This document shows positions 18,069 through 27,190 of a stretch of 64,000 nt of DNA, in pieces. The notes under the pieces were generated by a model. That model was not told the origin of the DNA, searched no databases, and saw nothing but the letters and a program-made list of their open reading frames with translations. The first letter of the stretch is position 1. Each line of letters starts with the position of its first letter. The position numbers were made by a program, and so were the translations under genes. Source of the DNA: Paraburkholderia phytofirmans OLGA172 (GTDB taxonomy: Bacteria; Pseudomonadota; Gammaproteobacteria; Burkholderiales; Burkholderiaceae); contig NZ_CP014578.1 in the NCBI RefSeq assembly GCF_001634365.1, forward strand, positions 1,364,001 to 1,428,000, given 5' to 3'.

Positions 18069-18605
18069 ATGGCGACGGCATTGCCGGAGGTGAAACTCAT
18101 CGAGCCCGAGGTGTTTTGCGACGAATTCGGTTTCTGCTTCGAGAGCTTCAGCGCGGATGAGTTTGCCGACGACGTCTCGCAAGGTTTCAACTTCGTGCAA
18201 GACCGTCATTCGCGGGCGGTGCGTGGTGTGTTGCGTGGGCTGCACTATCAGGTGCAGCGTCCGCAAGGCCGCCTCGTACGGGTGGTGGCGGGAGAAGTGT
18301 TCGACGTCGCCGTGGATGTGCGGCTCAAATCGCCGAACTTCGGCAAGTGGAGTGGCACCTATCTGAGCGCGGCCAATCGGCGGCAGGTGTGGGTGCCGCC
18401 GGGCTTCGCGCACGGTTTCGTCGTGCTGTCCGACGTTGCCGAATGCTTTTGGAAGACCACGGACTACTGGTTCCCCGAACTCGAGCGCTGCATCTTGTGG
18501 CGCGATCCTGATATCGGCATCGCGTGGCCCAGCGACATCGAGCCAATCCTCGGCGCGAAGGACGCAGCGGGCCGGCGTCTCTACGAAGCGGAAAATTTTG
18601 CCTGA
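18069..18605 (+). CDS. rfbC: dTDP-4-dehydrorhamnose 3,5-epimerase-like protein (diverged RmlC)
   Basis: A 178-residue RmlC-family cupin. The segment VRGVLRGLHYQVQRPQGRLV contains the catalytic His region, and VWVPPGFAHGFVVLSD is the second conserved cupin block. RmlC makes dTDP-4-dehydro-rhamnose for surface polysaccharide. The usual 'D-x-R-G-F-F-x-E' substrate-binding motif reads DEFGFCFESF, so the Arg is replaced by Phe. No rmlA, rmlB or rmlD gene is nearby. The ATG at 18069 (MATALPEVKLIEPEVF) matches the family start; an ATG at 18054 would add five residues. Substrate may differ from dTDP-sugar. Confidence 0.8.
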   Translation: MATALPEVKLIEPEVFCDEFGFCFESFSADEFADDVSQGFNFVQDRHSRAVRGVLRGLHYQVQRPQGRLVRVVAGEVFDVAVDVRLKSPNFGKWSGTYLSAANRRQVWVPPGFAHGFVVLSDVAECFWKTTDYWFPELERCILWRDPDIGIAWPSDIEPILGAKDAAGRRLYEAENFA

Positions 18606-18742
18606 GGGCTGCACGCGGGAGCGGTTCAGCGCCGTTCGGCGCCGTTCAACGTGTCGCCGCCACGGCGCCCACGCGCCGGAGTCGATGCGCGCGCGGCGTG
18701 AGGGGGCGGGCTAGCGGTAAAAACCCCGGGGCGGGCGGCAAC

Positions 18743-18772
18743 TATTGCAATACCGTGTGGCAAGTATTGCAA
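18743..18772. repeat. Direct repeat TATTGCAA, 22 bp apart
   Basis: TATTGCAA occurs at 18743-18750 and 18765-18772, a centre-to-centre distance of 22 bp or about two helical turns. It lies between the converging rfbC and ytjA-like genes. The function is unknown, and a chance occurrence is possible. Confidence 0.3.
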
Positions 18773-18833
18773 CGCGCTGTGGGTCCTCGCGCCGGGGCGG
18801 GTGTTTGCTACGCCTGTTCGGCGGATGCGGAGG

Positions 18834-18995
18834 TCAGCGTCGCATCACGCCCATCAGCAGGGTGACGAGGAAGATCACCACGAAGATGAAGAACAGGACC
18901 TTGGCGATTTCCGTTGCGCCTGCGGCGATGCCGCCAAAGCCGAATACCGCGGCGATGATCGCGATGATAAAGAAGATTACAGCGTATCGAAGCAT
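18834..18995 (-). CDS. YtjA/DUF1328 small membrane protein, 53 aa
   Basis: A short minus-strand gene. It starts [20 protein letters not shown], continues [16 protein letters not shown], and ends in LLMGVMRR. The two hydrophobic helices with the central [10 protein letters not shown] segment are the DUF1328/YtjA signature. The ATG at 18995 has a strong GGGAGG ribosome site four bases upstream on its strand. These proteins are small inner-membrane proteins of unknown function, common in Burkholderiaceae. It lies convergent to rfbC and divergent from the cellulose operon. Confidence 0.9.
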   Translation of the reverse strand: MLRYAVIFFIIAIIAAVFGFGGIAAGATEIAKVLFFIFVVIFLVTLLMGVMRR

Positions 18996-19521
18996 GGGGC
19001 CTCCCACCGATGGATTGCTGGAGTGAAGTTAAAAAACGGCTGCTCGTTGTGGGCACAGCGTGCTTTGACGGGTTGTCGCCGGCGAGCGAGATACCGCAAT
19101 AGATGTGCCCAGGGCGTGAAGAGCGCACTCGAATCGGAGGCGCAAAGCGCGTAGAAATGAGCCAAGGAGCCGCCGAACACAAACCGGAAACCTGAACCCT
19201 CAATTGTCACAAATTTGTGATATCTTTCGGCGCGCCAAATGGCGCCCGTACGCCTAAGCGACCGGCCACGAAAAGTATGCGAAAAGCAGGCATCCGGCAC
19301 GCTATGCCGGACACGGTTCATGTGTTGGCCGCGTCCGTCATGTCGCTCGACATTCAAGGTTTCGCCGGATCGTCCGTATACACGCGTAGACGGCGGCATC
19401 GCGGTCATAAAGTATTTTCGTTTTTCACGTTCCCCGCAAACTTCTGCGGCAGGCCGAATTCGCATTGAAGTCCCGGGCGGTCATGGGGCGGATGGCCGAT
19501 GTCCAACAAGCTGATCTGTCC
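18996..19521. promoter_or_regulatory. Regulatory gap between the YtjA gene and the cellulose operon
   Basis: A 526-bp intergenic region with no recognisable gene. It contains a perfect 14-bp palindrome TCACAAATTTGTGA at 19207-19220, inside a locally AT-rich patch about 300 bp upstream of bcsB, where a dimeric regulator could bind. It must also carry the ytjA promoter on the minus strand. Confidence 0.5.
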
Positions 19522-21897
19522 ATGAAACCTGTTGTTTCGTTTTGCCTGTCGCTGACGGCGCTCCTCGGCACCTTGTATGCCGCTACGCTGGCCGCAGCGC
19601 CTTCCGCGCTGCCCGCGCTTGCCGCACGGGTTCCGTCGTCCGCTGCCGCTGCCCAGCCGTCGCCCGTTTCGCCGGCCGCCGCTGCCAACAGCGCGCAGGC
19701 AACGAACGCGCCGAACGCAATGAACGCGTCCAATGCCGCGAGCAGCGTCGCCGGTTCGACCACGGTGCACATGGCGTTCTCCGCATTGGGCGCCTATCGG
19801 CCGCTGAATCTGCGCGGTCTCGAGGACGCGCGCGTCGTCAACGTCGGCGTGCGGCTCGATCATGTGGTGACCGCGGCATGGTTGCGTTTGCGCTACACGT
19901 ATTCGCCGGCGCTGGTGTTCCCGATCTCGCACTTCAAGGTGTCGATCAACAACGAAGTAGTGGCGACCGTGCCGTTCGATCGTGAGCATGCAGGGCAGAT
20001 CGTCACGACGGACATCCCGCTCGATCCGCGGTTCCTGACGGATTACAACCAGATTGGCCTTCGGCTCATTGCGCATTACACGCTTGAACATTGCGAAGAC
20101 CCGGAAAACTCGGCGCTGTGGGCCGATGTGAGTCCAACGAGCGAAATCATTCTCGACACCTCGCCGATTCGCTTGCCTAACGATCTCGCGTTGCTGCCGG
20201 CGCCGTTTTTCGACCGGCGCGATGTGAGCCGCCTGCGTCTACCGTTCGTGCTGCCTGCGGACGCCGACAACGCGACGCTGCGCAGCGCCGGGGTGCTGGC
20301 CTCGTGGTTCGGCGCGCTCGCCGATTATCGTCAGGCGCGGTTTCCGGCCTCGTCCACCTTGCCGCCCGACGATCAGGCCGTGGTGGTGGCGCGCAGCGCG
20401 CAGTTGCCCGCGGCGTTGAAGCTGCCGCCGGTCAATGGGCCGCTGCTGATCGTCACCGACAATCCGGCGTCCGTCGACAAGAAACTGCTGATCGTGACGG
20501 GCCGTACCGCTGCTGAAGTCGATCAGGCGGCCGCCGCGCTCGTGCTCGGCAGGACGGCGATGGCGGGCCCCGCCGTGCAGGTCGCGCAGATCGATATTGG
20601 CGCGCCGCGCAAGCCCTATGACGCGCCGCGCTGGTTGCCGGTGGACCGTCCGGTCGCTTTCAGGGAGCTGATCGACGATCCGAATCAGCTGCAGGTGCAC
20701 GGCAGTTCGCCGGACGCGATCCGTCTGAACCTGCGCGTGCCGGCCGATCTGTTCTCATGGAACGGCGCAGGTGTGCCGCTGAATCTGAAGTACCGCTACA
20801 CGGCGCCGACGGTGCAGAACAACTCGACCCTCGCGGTGCAGATCAACGATCAACTGGTCAAGTCGTACCGGCTCGCGCCGGCCAGCGCCGACGATGCGCA
20901 GGGCCGCCTGCAACTGCCGGTGCTGTCGGCGAGCGGCAACCGTTCGAGCAGTGCGCTCGATATTCCGGCGTTTCGCGTCGGCAGCTCGAACCAGTTGCAA
21001 TTGCGCTTCAATCTCGATTCGCAAAAGACGGGGCTGTGTCAGAGCGTCGCGTCGAATCCCGTGCAGGCGGCGGTCGACCCGGACTCGACGATCGACTTTT
21101 CGAACTTCGTTCACTTCGCGCAGATGCCGAATCTCGCGTACTTCTCGAATAGCGGCTTCCCGTTCACGCGCTATGCCGATCTGGCGCAGACGGCCGTGGT
21201 GATCCCGGCGCATCCCGCAGCCGAAGAACTCGAAGCATTGCTGACGATGCTCGGCCACATGGGGCAATGGACCGGCTATCCGGCGCTGCGCGTGCAGATC
21301 GCGCGGCCGGCCGACATCGCGCAGCTGACCGGCAAGGATCTGCTGGTGATCGGTGGCAATGGTTCGGCGCCGGTGCTGGATCATTGGCGTCAAGCGCTGC
21401 CGCTGACCATCGGCGCGAACTCGAACGACGGCACAACGGGGGGCGAAGGCGGCACGGTCACGCGCGCCTCGTTTTCGGTCAAGGAGCAGTGGCGCAACGG
21501 CGTGCATCTGCCGGACGGCAGCGCGCATCTCGAACGCGACGGCTCGCTCGCCGCGCTGATGGGCTTCGAATTGCCCGGCAGCAAAGGACGCAGCGTGGTC
21601 GCGTTGACGGCCACCGATCAGCGCCAGCTGATCCAGCTGCTCGACGTGCTGGAAAAGCCGGACCGGGTCTCGCAACTGCAGGGCGACGTAGCGCTGGTGC
21701 GCGGTGGCGAAGTCGACAGCATGCGGGTTGGCGAACCGTATCTGGTGGGGTATGTGCCCTGGTATGCGCGGCTCTGGAGCAAGGCGATCCAGCATCCGAT
21801 CCTGCTCGGCGTGCTCGGCGCAATCGCCGGGCTGCTGCTGGCGATCGGGGCGTTCACCGCGTTGCAGGAACTGGCTGCGCGCCGCCGGGGAGTCTGA
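19522..21897 (+). CDS. bcsB: Cellulose synthase periplasmic subunit BcsB
   Basis: About 791 residues. BcsB sits in the periplasm, guides the nascent glucan out of BcsA, and anchors through one C-terminal helix. A signal peptide is visible (MKPVVSFCLSLTALLGTLYA), followed by an Ala-rich linker. BcsB carbohydrate-binding blocks follow, with VNVGVRLDHVVTAAWLRLRY, LPLTIGANSNDG and DLLVIGGNG. The tail HPILLGVLGAIAGLLLAIGA is the membrane anchor preceding BcsA contact. The start is uncertain: in-frame ATGs at 19483 and 19492 would lengthen the n-region of the signal. The gene opens the operon and is separated from bcsZ by 3 bp. BcsA, usually its neighbour, is encoded 8 kb downstream. Confidence 0.92.
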   Translation: MKPVVSFCLSLTALLGTLYAATLAAAPSALPALAARVPSSAAAAQPSPVSPAAAANSAQATNAPNAMNASNAASSVAGSTTVHMAFSALGAYRPLNLRGLEDARVVNVGVRLDHVVTAAWLRLRYTYSPALVFPISHFKVSINNEVVATVPFDREHAGQIVTTDIPLDPRFLTDYNQIGLRLIAHYTLEHCEDPENSALWADVSPTSEIILDTSPIRLPNDLALLPAPFFDRRDVSRLRLPFVLPADADNATLRSAGVLASWFGALADYRQARFPASSTLPPDDQAVVVARSAQLPAALKLPPVNGPLLIVTDNPASVDKKLLIVTGRTAAEVDQAAAALVLGRTAMAGPAVQVAQIDIGAPRKPYDAPRWLPVDRPVAFRELIDDPNQLQVHGSSPDAIRLNLRVPADLFSWNGAGVPLNLKYRYTAPTVQNNSTLAVQINDQLVKSYRLAPASADDAQGRLQLPVLSASGNRSSSALDIPAFRVGSSNQLQLRFNLDSQKTGLCQSVASNPVQAAVDPDSTIDFSNFVHFAQMPNLAYFSNSGFPFTRYADLAQTAVVIPAHPAAEELEALLTMLGHMGQWTGYPALRVQIARPADIAQLTGKDLLVIGGNGSAPVLDHWRQALPLTIGANSNDGTTGGEGGTVTRASFSVKEQWRNGVHLPDGSAHLERDGSLAALMGFELPGSKGRSVVALTATDQRQLIQLLDVLEKPDRVSQLQGDVALVRGGEVDSMRVGEPYLVGYVPWYARLWSKAIQHPILLGVLGAIAGLLLAIGAFTALQELAARRRGV

Positions 21898-21900
21898 TCG

Positions 21901-23244
21901 ATGCTGCCGGTGAAATGGAAAGCGTCGCAGCGGTTTGCGCCGGGCGGGGCCCTGGCGGGCGCGCGCACGCGCCTCGCGTCGGTGGTACGCGCAACGGTTG
22001 CCGCCCGTATGTTGACCCGCGTGGTCACCGGCGTGGCCGCCACGCTCGCGAGCGGCGCGTTCGCCGCGGGCCTGCCGCTGCCGGCTAGGGCTACGGCTAC
22101 GGCTACGGCTACGGCTACGGCTACGGCTACGGCAAACGGGCCCGTCAGTCCTGCGCAAGGTAGTTGTGCTGCACCCGCATGGCCGCGCTGGCAGCAGTTC
22201 AAGCGCGATTTCATCTCGCCCGAGGGGCGCGTGATCGACGTCGGCTCGGCCGATTCGCGCACGGTATCCGAAGGGCAATCGTACGGATTGTTCTTCGCTC
22301 TCGTCGCCGACGACCGCACGGCCTTCGATTCGATCCTGCATTGGACCGAGGAGCATCTCGCGCAAGGCGACCTGACCGCGCATCTGCCGGCCTGGTTGTG
22401 GGGCCGCTCCGACAGCGGGCAATGGGGCGTGCTGGACGCGAATGCTTCGTCCGATGCCGATTTGTGGATCGCCTACGCGCTGCTCGAAGCCGGCCGCGCA
22501 TGGCAGGAGCGCAGCTATACAGCGCGTGGCGCGGTACTCGCGAAGCGCGTGCTCGACGAGGAAACAGCCAGCGTTGCCGGTCTCGGGTTGACGCTGTTGC
22601 CGGGCCCGGTGGGCTTTCATCCGGCGCCTGACGTTTGGCGGGTCAATCCGAGTTATTCGCCGCCGCAGGTGGTCCGCGGCATCGGCACGCGGCTGCCGGA
22701 CGACGCACGCTGGGCGCGCCTTCTCGCCAGCACCGGCCAGGTCCTGCTCGACACCGCGCCGCACGGCTTTTCACCTGACTGGGCGTTGTACCGCGCCAAA
22801 CACGGTTTCGCACCGGACTCGCAAACCCGGGCCGAGAGCGCCTACAACGCGATTCGCGTCTATCTGTGGGCGGGCATGCTCGATCCACGCGATCCGCTCG
22901 CGCAACCGCTGCTCACGCGCCTTGCACCGTTCGCCGGCTTTATCGCTGCGCACGGCGCTCCGCCGGAAAAGGTCGATACGACGAACGGCAGCGTCGGCGC
23001 GAACATGGGTAACGCCGGCTTCTCGGCGGCGGCCGTGCCGTTTCTGGACGCGAGCGGCCAGCGTGCGCTCGGCGATGCGCAGATCGCGCGCATGGAACAA
23101 CTCGACCGCGCAACGCCGGCCGGCTATTACACCAGCGTGCTGAGTCTGTTCGGACTGGGCTGGCGCGATGGCCGCTATCGCTTTGCCGCCGACGGCACAC
23201 TCAACCTGGGCTGGAGTTCGCCGTGTCGCGCCGCTTCCCGGTAA
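21901..23244 (+). CDS. bcsZ: Periplasmic endo-beta-1,4-glucanase BcsZ (GH8)
   Basis: A 447-residue family 8 glycoside hydrolase that trims or edits cellulose during export. The GH8 core starts at WPRWQQFKRDFISPEGRVID. It holds SEGQSYGLFFALVADDRTAF with the acid catalyst Glu, and NASSDADLWIAYALLEAGR. A good GGGGAG site precedes the ATG at 21901. An internal ATG at 22009 would give a shorter, more standard signal peptide. The linker before the catalytic domain is encoded by seven perfect CTACGG hexamers (Ala-Thr repeat). The gene overlaps bcsC by 22 bp. Confidence 0.93.
   Translation: MLPVKWKASQRFAPGGALAGARTRLASVVRATVAARMLTRVVTGVAATLASGAFAAGLPLPARATATATATATATATANGPVSPAQGSCAAPAWPRWQQFKRDFISPEGRVIDVGSADSRTVSEGQSYGLFFALVADDRTAFDSILHWTEEHLAQGDLTAHLPAWLWGRSDSGQWGVLDANASSDADLWIAYALLEAGRAWQERSYTARGAVLAKRVLDEETASVAGLGLTLLPGPVGFHPAPDVWRVNPSYSPPQVVRGIGTRLPDDARWARLLASTGQVLLDTAPHGFSPDWALYRAKHGFAPDSQTRAESAYNAIRVYLWAGMLDPRDPLAQPLLTRLAPFAGFIAAHGAPPEKVDTTNGSVGANMGNAGFSAAAVPFLDASGQRALGDAQIARMEQLDRATPAGYYTSVLSLFGLGWRDGRYRFAADGTLNLGWSSPCRAASR
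22091..22132 (+). repeat. Seven perfect CTACGG hexanucleotide repeats within bcsZ
   Basis: The unit CTACGG is repeated seven times without error and encodes alternating Ala-Thr between the signal sequence and the GH8 domain. Copy changes by slippage would keep the frame and only alter linker length. Confidence 0.95.
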
Positions 23245-26200
23245 CGTGCGCAGCGTGGCTGCTCGGCCTCGCGATGCACGTGGCGCCGGTCGCCGCATGG
23301 GCAGGCGCGCAGGCAAGCGCGCAGGCAGGCACGGCCGTGCCGTCGCAAAATGCCGCCGCGCAACGCCTGTTCGCGACGGCCCGCATGTGGTCGACCAAGC
23401 ATCGTGACGATCTGGCGTTGCAGGCGATCCAGAAGGCGTTGCTGATCGCGCCGGACGATCCTGCGCTGCTGGCCCAGCAGGTGCGCATCCAGTTGCGTCT
23501 CGGCCAGGCGCAGGCCGCGCAGACGACGCTGGTGCGGCTACGGAGCAAGGCGCCCGGTACGGCTGCCACGCAGCAGATCGAAGACGAGTTCCGCGTCGCC
23601 ACGAATGGCCGCGAGGAACTGGCGACGATCCGCCTGATGGCGCGCAGCGGCCAGTCCGCCGAAGCGGCACGGCGGCTGGTTGCACTGTTTCCGCGCGGCG
23701 CGCCGTCGGGTTCGCTCGGCGCCGAGTACTACCAGATCATTGCCGGCACGCCCGAGGGCCGCGTGCAGGCGATCGCTGCATTGCGTCAGCGGATCGCCGC
23801 CGATCCCTCGGATGTCGATTCGGCGCTGGTGTTCGCCAATCTGCTGAACGCGCGCGGCGAGACGCGCGCCGAGGCCAACCGCATCGCGTGGGATCTCGCC
23901 ACGCGGCCGGATTCGGATCGCTCGGCAGCGCTGGACGCGTGGCGGCACGTGCTGCAATCCGCTGGCGCGGACCCGGCTTATCTCGGCGCGCTGCGCGCCT
24001 ATCTGCAACTCGTGCCGGACGACACCGAATTCAAGGATCGGGTCGGCGTGATCGAAGCGCAATTGGAGGCGCAGCGGCAACTCGAACGCAATCCCGACTA
24101 CATCGCGCAGCAACGCGGCCTGCAGGCACTCGCGCGCAACGATCTGACGACGGCCGAACCGCTGCTCTCCCGGGCTGCCCAAGCCCGGGCGAACGACGCC
24201 GAGGCGGTCGGTGGCCTCGGTCTGCTCCGCATGCGCGAAGGGCGGCGTGACGAAGCCCGCACGCTGTTTCTGCGCGCGGCCGCGCTCGCGCCGGACAATC
24301 GCGGGAAATGGGAAAGCCTCGCGCGTGCCGCGCAGTTCTGGGGCACGCTGGCGCAGGGCCGCGAGGCCGCCGCAGCCGGGCGGCCGCAGGATGCCGAACG
24401 GGCTGCGCGCGCCGCGCTCGCGATGGAGCCGGCCAACGCCGACGCCAGACTGATGCTCGCCGACGCGCTGCTCGCAGAGCGCAACTGGAGCGCCGCGGAA
24501 CCCTTGCTGCGCGACTTGTTGACGGCGCGCGAACCGAACCTGTCGGCGGTGCGCAGTACCCAGACGCTGTTCGAGAACACCGGCCGCGCGGCTCAGGTCG
24601 CGCCGCTCCTCGACGCATTGCAAAGCCGTTTCACTGCCGCCGACGACCGCCAGGGCCTCGCGCAACTGCGCGCCGACATCCTCAGCGGCCAAGCGGAAAA
24701 ATTGCTGGCGGCGGGCCAGCGCGGCCCAGCCGCGCAGTGCTACGAAGCGGCATTGCGGCTCGCGCCCGATGCACCGTGGACGCGGTTTGCGCTCGCGCGA
24801 CTGTATCGCGATCTGGGTCTGCCGCAGCTCGGGCGGCGGGTGATGGACGAGGGCCTGGCGGCATCGGCGTCGCCCGAAATGCGCTATGCGAGCGCGCTCT
24901 ATCGCAATTCGCTCGACGACCTTGGCGGCGCGCAAGCCGTGCTCGCGCCGATCGCCGACCGGGACCGCACCGACGGCATGCGTGCGCTCGAGCGCAGCCT
25001 GCAAGCGCAGCAGTGGCTCGCCAAAGCACGCGTCGCATTCGCGCAGGACGATCGTGCCGGGGCGGCACACGCGCTCGACCGGGCAAGCTCGCTGGCCGGC
25101 GACGATCCGAACCTGCTGGCCGCGGCCGGCTCGATGTGGATCGATCAGGGCGAACCCGAGCGCGGCCTGGCGTTGCTGCAGAACTGGATCGACACGCATC
25201 CGCAGCAGACCGACGCCGAGGTGCGTCTGCGTTACGGCGATCTGCTCGGCAGCGCGAAACGCAATCACGAACTGGACACGTGGCTGACGTCGCTGCGCAG
25301 CGACGCCCAACTGAGCCCCGCGCAACGCGCGCGCCTCGAAGACCAGGCGCTGCGCTCGATCCTGCGCCAGACCGACGAGGCGCTCGATCGCCAGGATTAC
25401 GCCGCGGCGCGGCAGTTGCTCGCCGGTGTCAGCCGGGCCGGCCGGCGTGACAAACGGTATGCGTTCGAAGTCGCCGATCTCGAACGGCTGCAGGGGCACT
25501 ATGCGGCCGCGCGCGCCGCGCTGGCGCCGGTGCTGGCCGCCACGCCGAACGATCCGGACGCGCAATTGGCGCTCGCCCGGGTGCTGGAGCAAAGCGGCGA
25601 TCGCCGCTCGGCGCTCGATCTCGTGCGCACAGTGATCGACGGCGCGGCACCCGACGACGTCGATACGCGGCTGTCCGCGGCGCGCCGGCTGGCGGCATTG
25701 CGCCGCCCGCAGGAAGCGGAGCAGATCACCTCGGCCTTGCGGGTTGCCTATCCGGCGCGGCCTGACGTGACGGTGCAAAGCGGACGCCTTGCCGAGGATC
25801 TGGGCCAGTACGAGGAAGCCGAATCGCTGTACCGTCTGTCGTTGACCCAGGAACGCGCGGCGGAGGTGACGGCCGGCCCCGACGGCACGCCCGCGCAAGC
25901 CGCGCTGGCCGATCTGCAGCAACGCCGCAACCCGGAGATCGAGACAGCGTGGATACCCGCCTATAAGTCGGGCGACGCCGGCATTTCGCAGTTTCGCGCG
26001 TGGCAAGCGCCCGTGTACCTGCAGATTCCCTATCGCTACGACGGCCACTTTTTCCTCCACGCCGATACGGTTCATATCGATGCCGGCACGCTCGATGTCG
26101 ACCACGCCAACCCGTCCACGCTCGACGCGTTCGGCACCCTCGGCGTGGCCGACAATCTGCTGCAGCAGGCGCGCTCGCCCGGCATTCCAGCTGGGACGAT

Positions 26201-27158
26201 CGCGGACTACGTGGACCGCAAGTATCTGCATCAGTGGGCCACCGGCGTCGCGCTTGGCGCCGGCTATACGTCCGACGCATGGCGCTTCGACTTCGGCACG
26301 ACGCCGCTCGGTTTTCCCGTGCATTACATGGTTGGCGGCGTGCGCTACCAGTTCGATGCGGGACCGGCGAGCTTTTCGATCAGCGGCTCGCGCCGTCCGG
26401 AGACGAGCAGCCTGCTGTCGTACGCGGGCATGCACGATCCGGTGACCGGCGCCGTGTGGGGCGGGGTGCGCCGCGATGGCATCGACTTCCATACGTCGGT
26501 CGATGTCGGCACGACCAGCGTGTTCGCCGATGTCGGCGCGGGGATGCTGACTGGCCGCAACGTGGCGAGCAACCAGGCAGTCACCCTGCGCACCGGCTTC
26601 ACGCTGCCGGTCTACCAACGCGTCAACACGCTGGTAAGCACGGGGCTGGTCGGCAACGTCTGGCACTACACCAATAATCTGCGTTTCTATTCGTTCGGGC
26701 AGGGCGGTTATTACAGCCCGCAACGCTATCTGTCGCTCGGCGTGCCGATCGAATGGGCGGGCCGGCGCGATGCGCTGAACTGGGACCTGACGGCCAACGT
26801 CGGCGTGTCGAATTCGTATGAGAAGGACTCGCCGTATTACCCGAACGGTTTGCCCGCGCTGAACAGTGCGTCGCCTGCGCTCAACAGACTGTGGAATACG
26901 GCGAGCTCGGCGCCGGGTTTCAGCAACCTCGTCAATACGGCCAGCTCGACGCGCGGCGTGGCGTTCTCGTATGGATTGAGCGGCATCGTGCAGTACCGCT
27001 TCAATCCGTATCTGGTGGCGGGCGCGCAACTGAGCATCGACCGTTCGCACGACTACGCACCGAGTTCCGCGTTGCTGTACATGCGCTACACCTTCGACGG
27101 GCGCAAGCAGGACAACAGTCTGTCGCCGAGGCCCGTGCGCCTCTACTCCAGCTTTTGA
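23223..27158 (+). CDS. bcsC: Cellulose export protein BcsC (TPR scaffold and outer-membrane barrel)
   Basis: 1311 residues with a GTG start at 23223 and signal peptide RFPVTCAAWLLGLAMHVAPV. Residues about 45-880 are Ala/Leu-rich TPR helices that span the periplasm and contact the cellulose and BcsZ. The last 400 residues form the BcsC barrel domain (DVDHANPSTLDAFG, then strands such as FDFGTTPLGFPVHYMVGGVR) and end in LYSSF with the terminal Phe. The length matches the family. Translation is coupled to bcsZ by a 22-bp overlap. The outer-membrane pore would let the polymer leave the cell. Confidence 0.94.
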   Translation: MSRRFPVTCAAWLLGLAMHVAPVAAWAGAQASAQAGTAVPSQNAAAQRLFATARMWSTKHRDDLALQAIQKALLIAPDDPALLAQQVRIQLRLGQAQAAQTTLVRLRSKAPGTAATQQIEDEFRVATNGREELATIRLMARSGQSAEAARRLVALFPRGAPSGSLGAEYYQIIAGTPEGRVQAIAALRQRIAADPSDVDSALVFANLLNARGETRAEANRIAWDLATRPDSDRSAALDAWRHVLQSAGADPAYLGALRAYLQLVPDDTEFKDRVGVIEAQLEAQRQLERNPDYIAQQRGLQALARNDLTTAEPLLSRAAQARANDAEAVGGLGLLRMREGRRDEARTLFLRAAALAPDNRGKWESLARAAQFWGTLAQGREAAAAGRPQDAERAARAALAMEPANADARLMLADALLAERNWSAAEPLLRDLLTAREPNLSAVRSTQTLFENTGRAAQVAPLLDALQSRFTAADDRQGLAQLRADILSGQAEKLLAAGQRGPAAQCYEAALRLAPDAPWTRFALARLYRDLGLPQLGRRVMDEGLAASASPEMRYASALYRNSLDDLGGAQAVLAPIADRDRTDGMRALERSLQAQQWLAKARVAFAQDDRAGAAHALDRASSLAGDDPNLLAAAGSMWIDQGEPERGLALLQNWIDTHPQQTDAEVRLRYGDLLGSAKRNHELDTWLTSLRSDAQLSPAQRARLEDQALRSILRQTDEALDRQDYAAARQLLAGVSRAGRRDKRYAFEVADLERLQGHYAAARAALAPVLAATPNDPDAQLALARVLEQSGDRRSALDLVRTVIDGAAPDDVDTRLSAARRLAALRRPQEAEQITSALRVAYPARPDVTVQSGRLAEDLGQYEEAESLYRLSLTQERAAEVTAGPDGTPAQAALADLQQRRNPEIETAWIPAYKSGDAGISQFRAWQAPVYLQIPYRYDGHFFLHADTVHIDAGTLDVDHANPSTLDAFGTLGVADNLLQQARSPGIPAGTIADYVDRKYLHQWATGVALGAGYTSDAWRFDFGTTPLGFPVHYMVGGVRYQFDAGPASFSISGSRRPETSSLLSYAGMHDPVTGAVWGGVRRDGIDFHTSVDVGTTSVFADVGAGMLTGRNVASNQAVTLRTGFTLPVYQRVNTLVSTGLVGNVWHYTNNLRFYSFGQGGYYSPQRYLSLGVPIEWAGRRDALNWDLTANVGVSNSYEKDSPYYPNGLPALNSASPALNRLWNTASSAPGFSNLVNTASSTRGVAFSYGLSGIVQYRFNPYLVAGAQLSIDRSHDYAPSSALLYMRYTFDGRKQDNSLSPRPVRLYSSF

Positions 27159-27190
27159 GCGGCGCTGCAATGAGATCAGGGAGGCCACGC

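Noticed and set aside
23538..27188. Very long antisense open frame opposite bcsC (and a similar one opposite yejA at 698-2218)
   Set aside because: High-GC third positions of the true genes leave the opposite strand free of stops; composition is Arg/His-rich with no family pattern.
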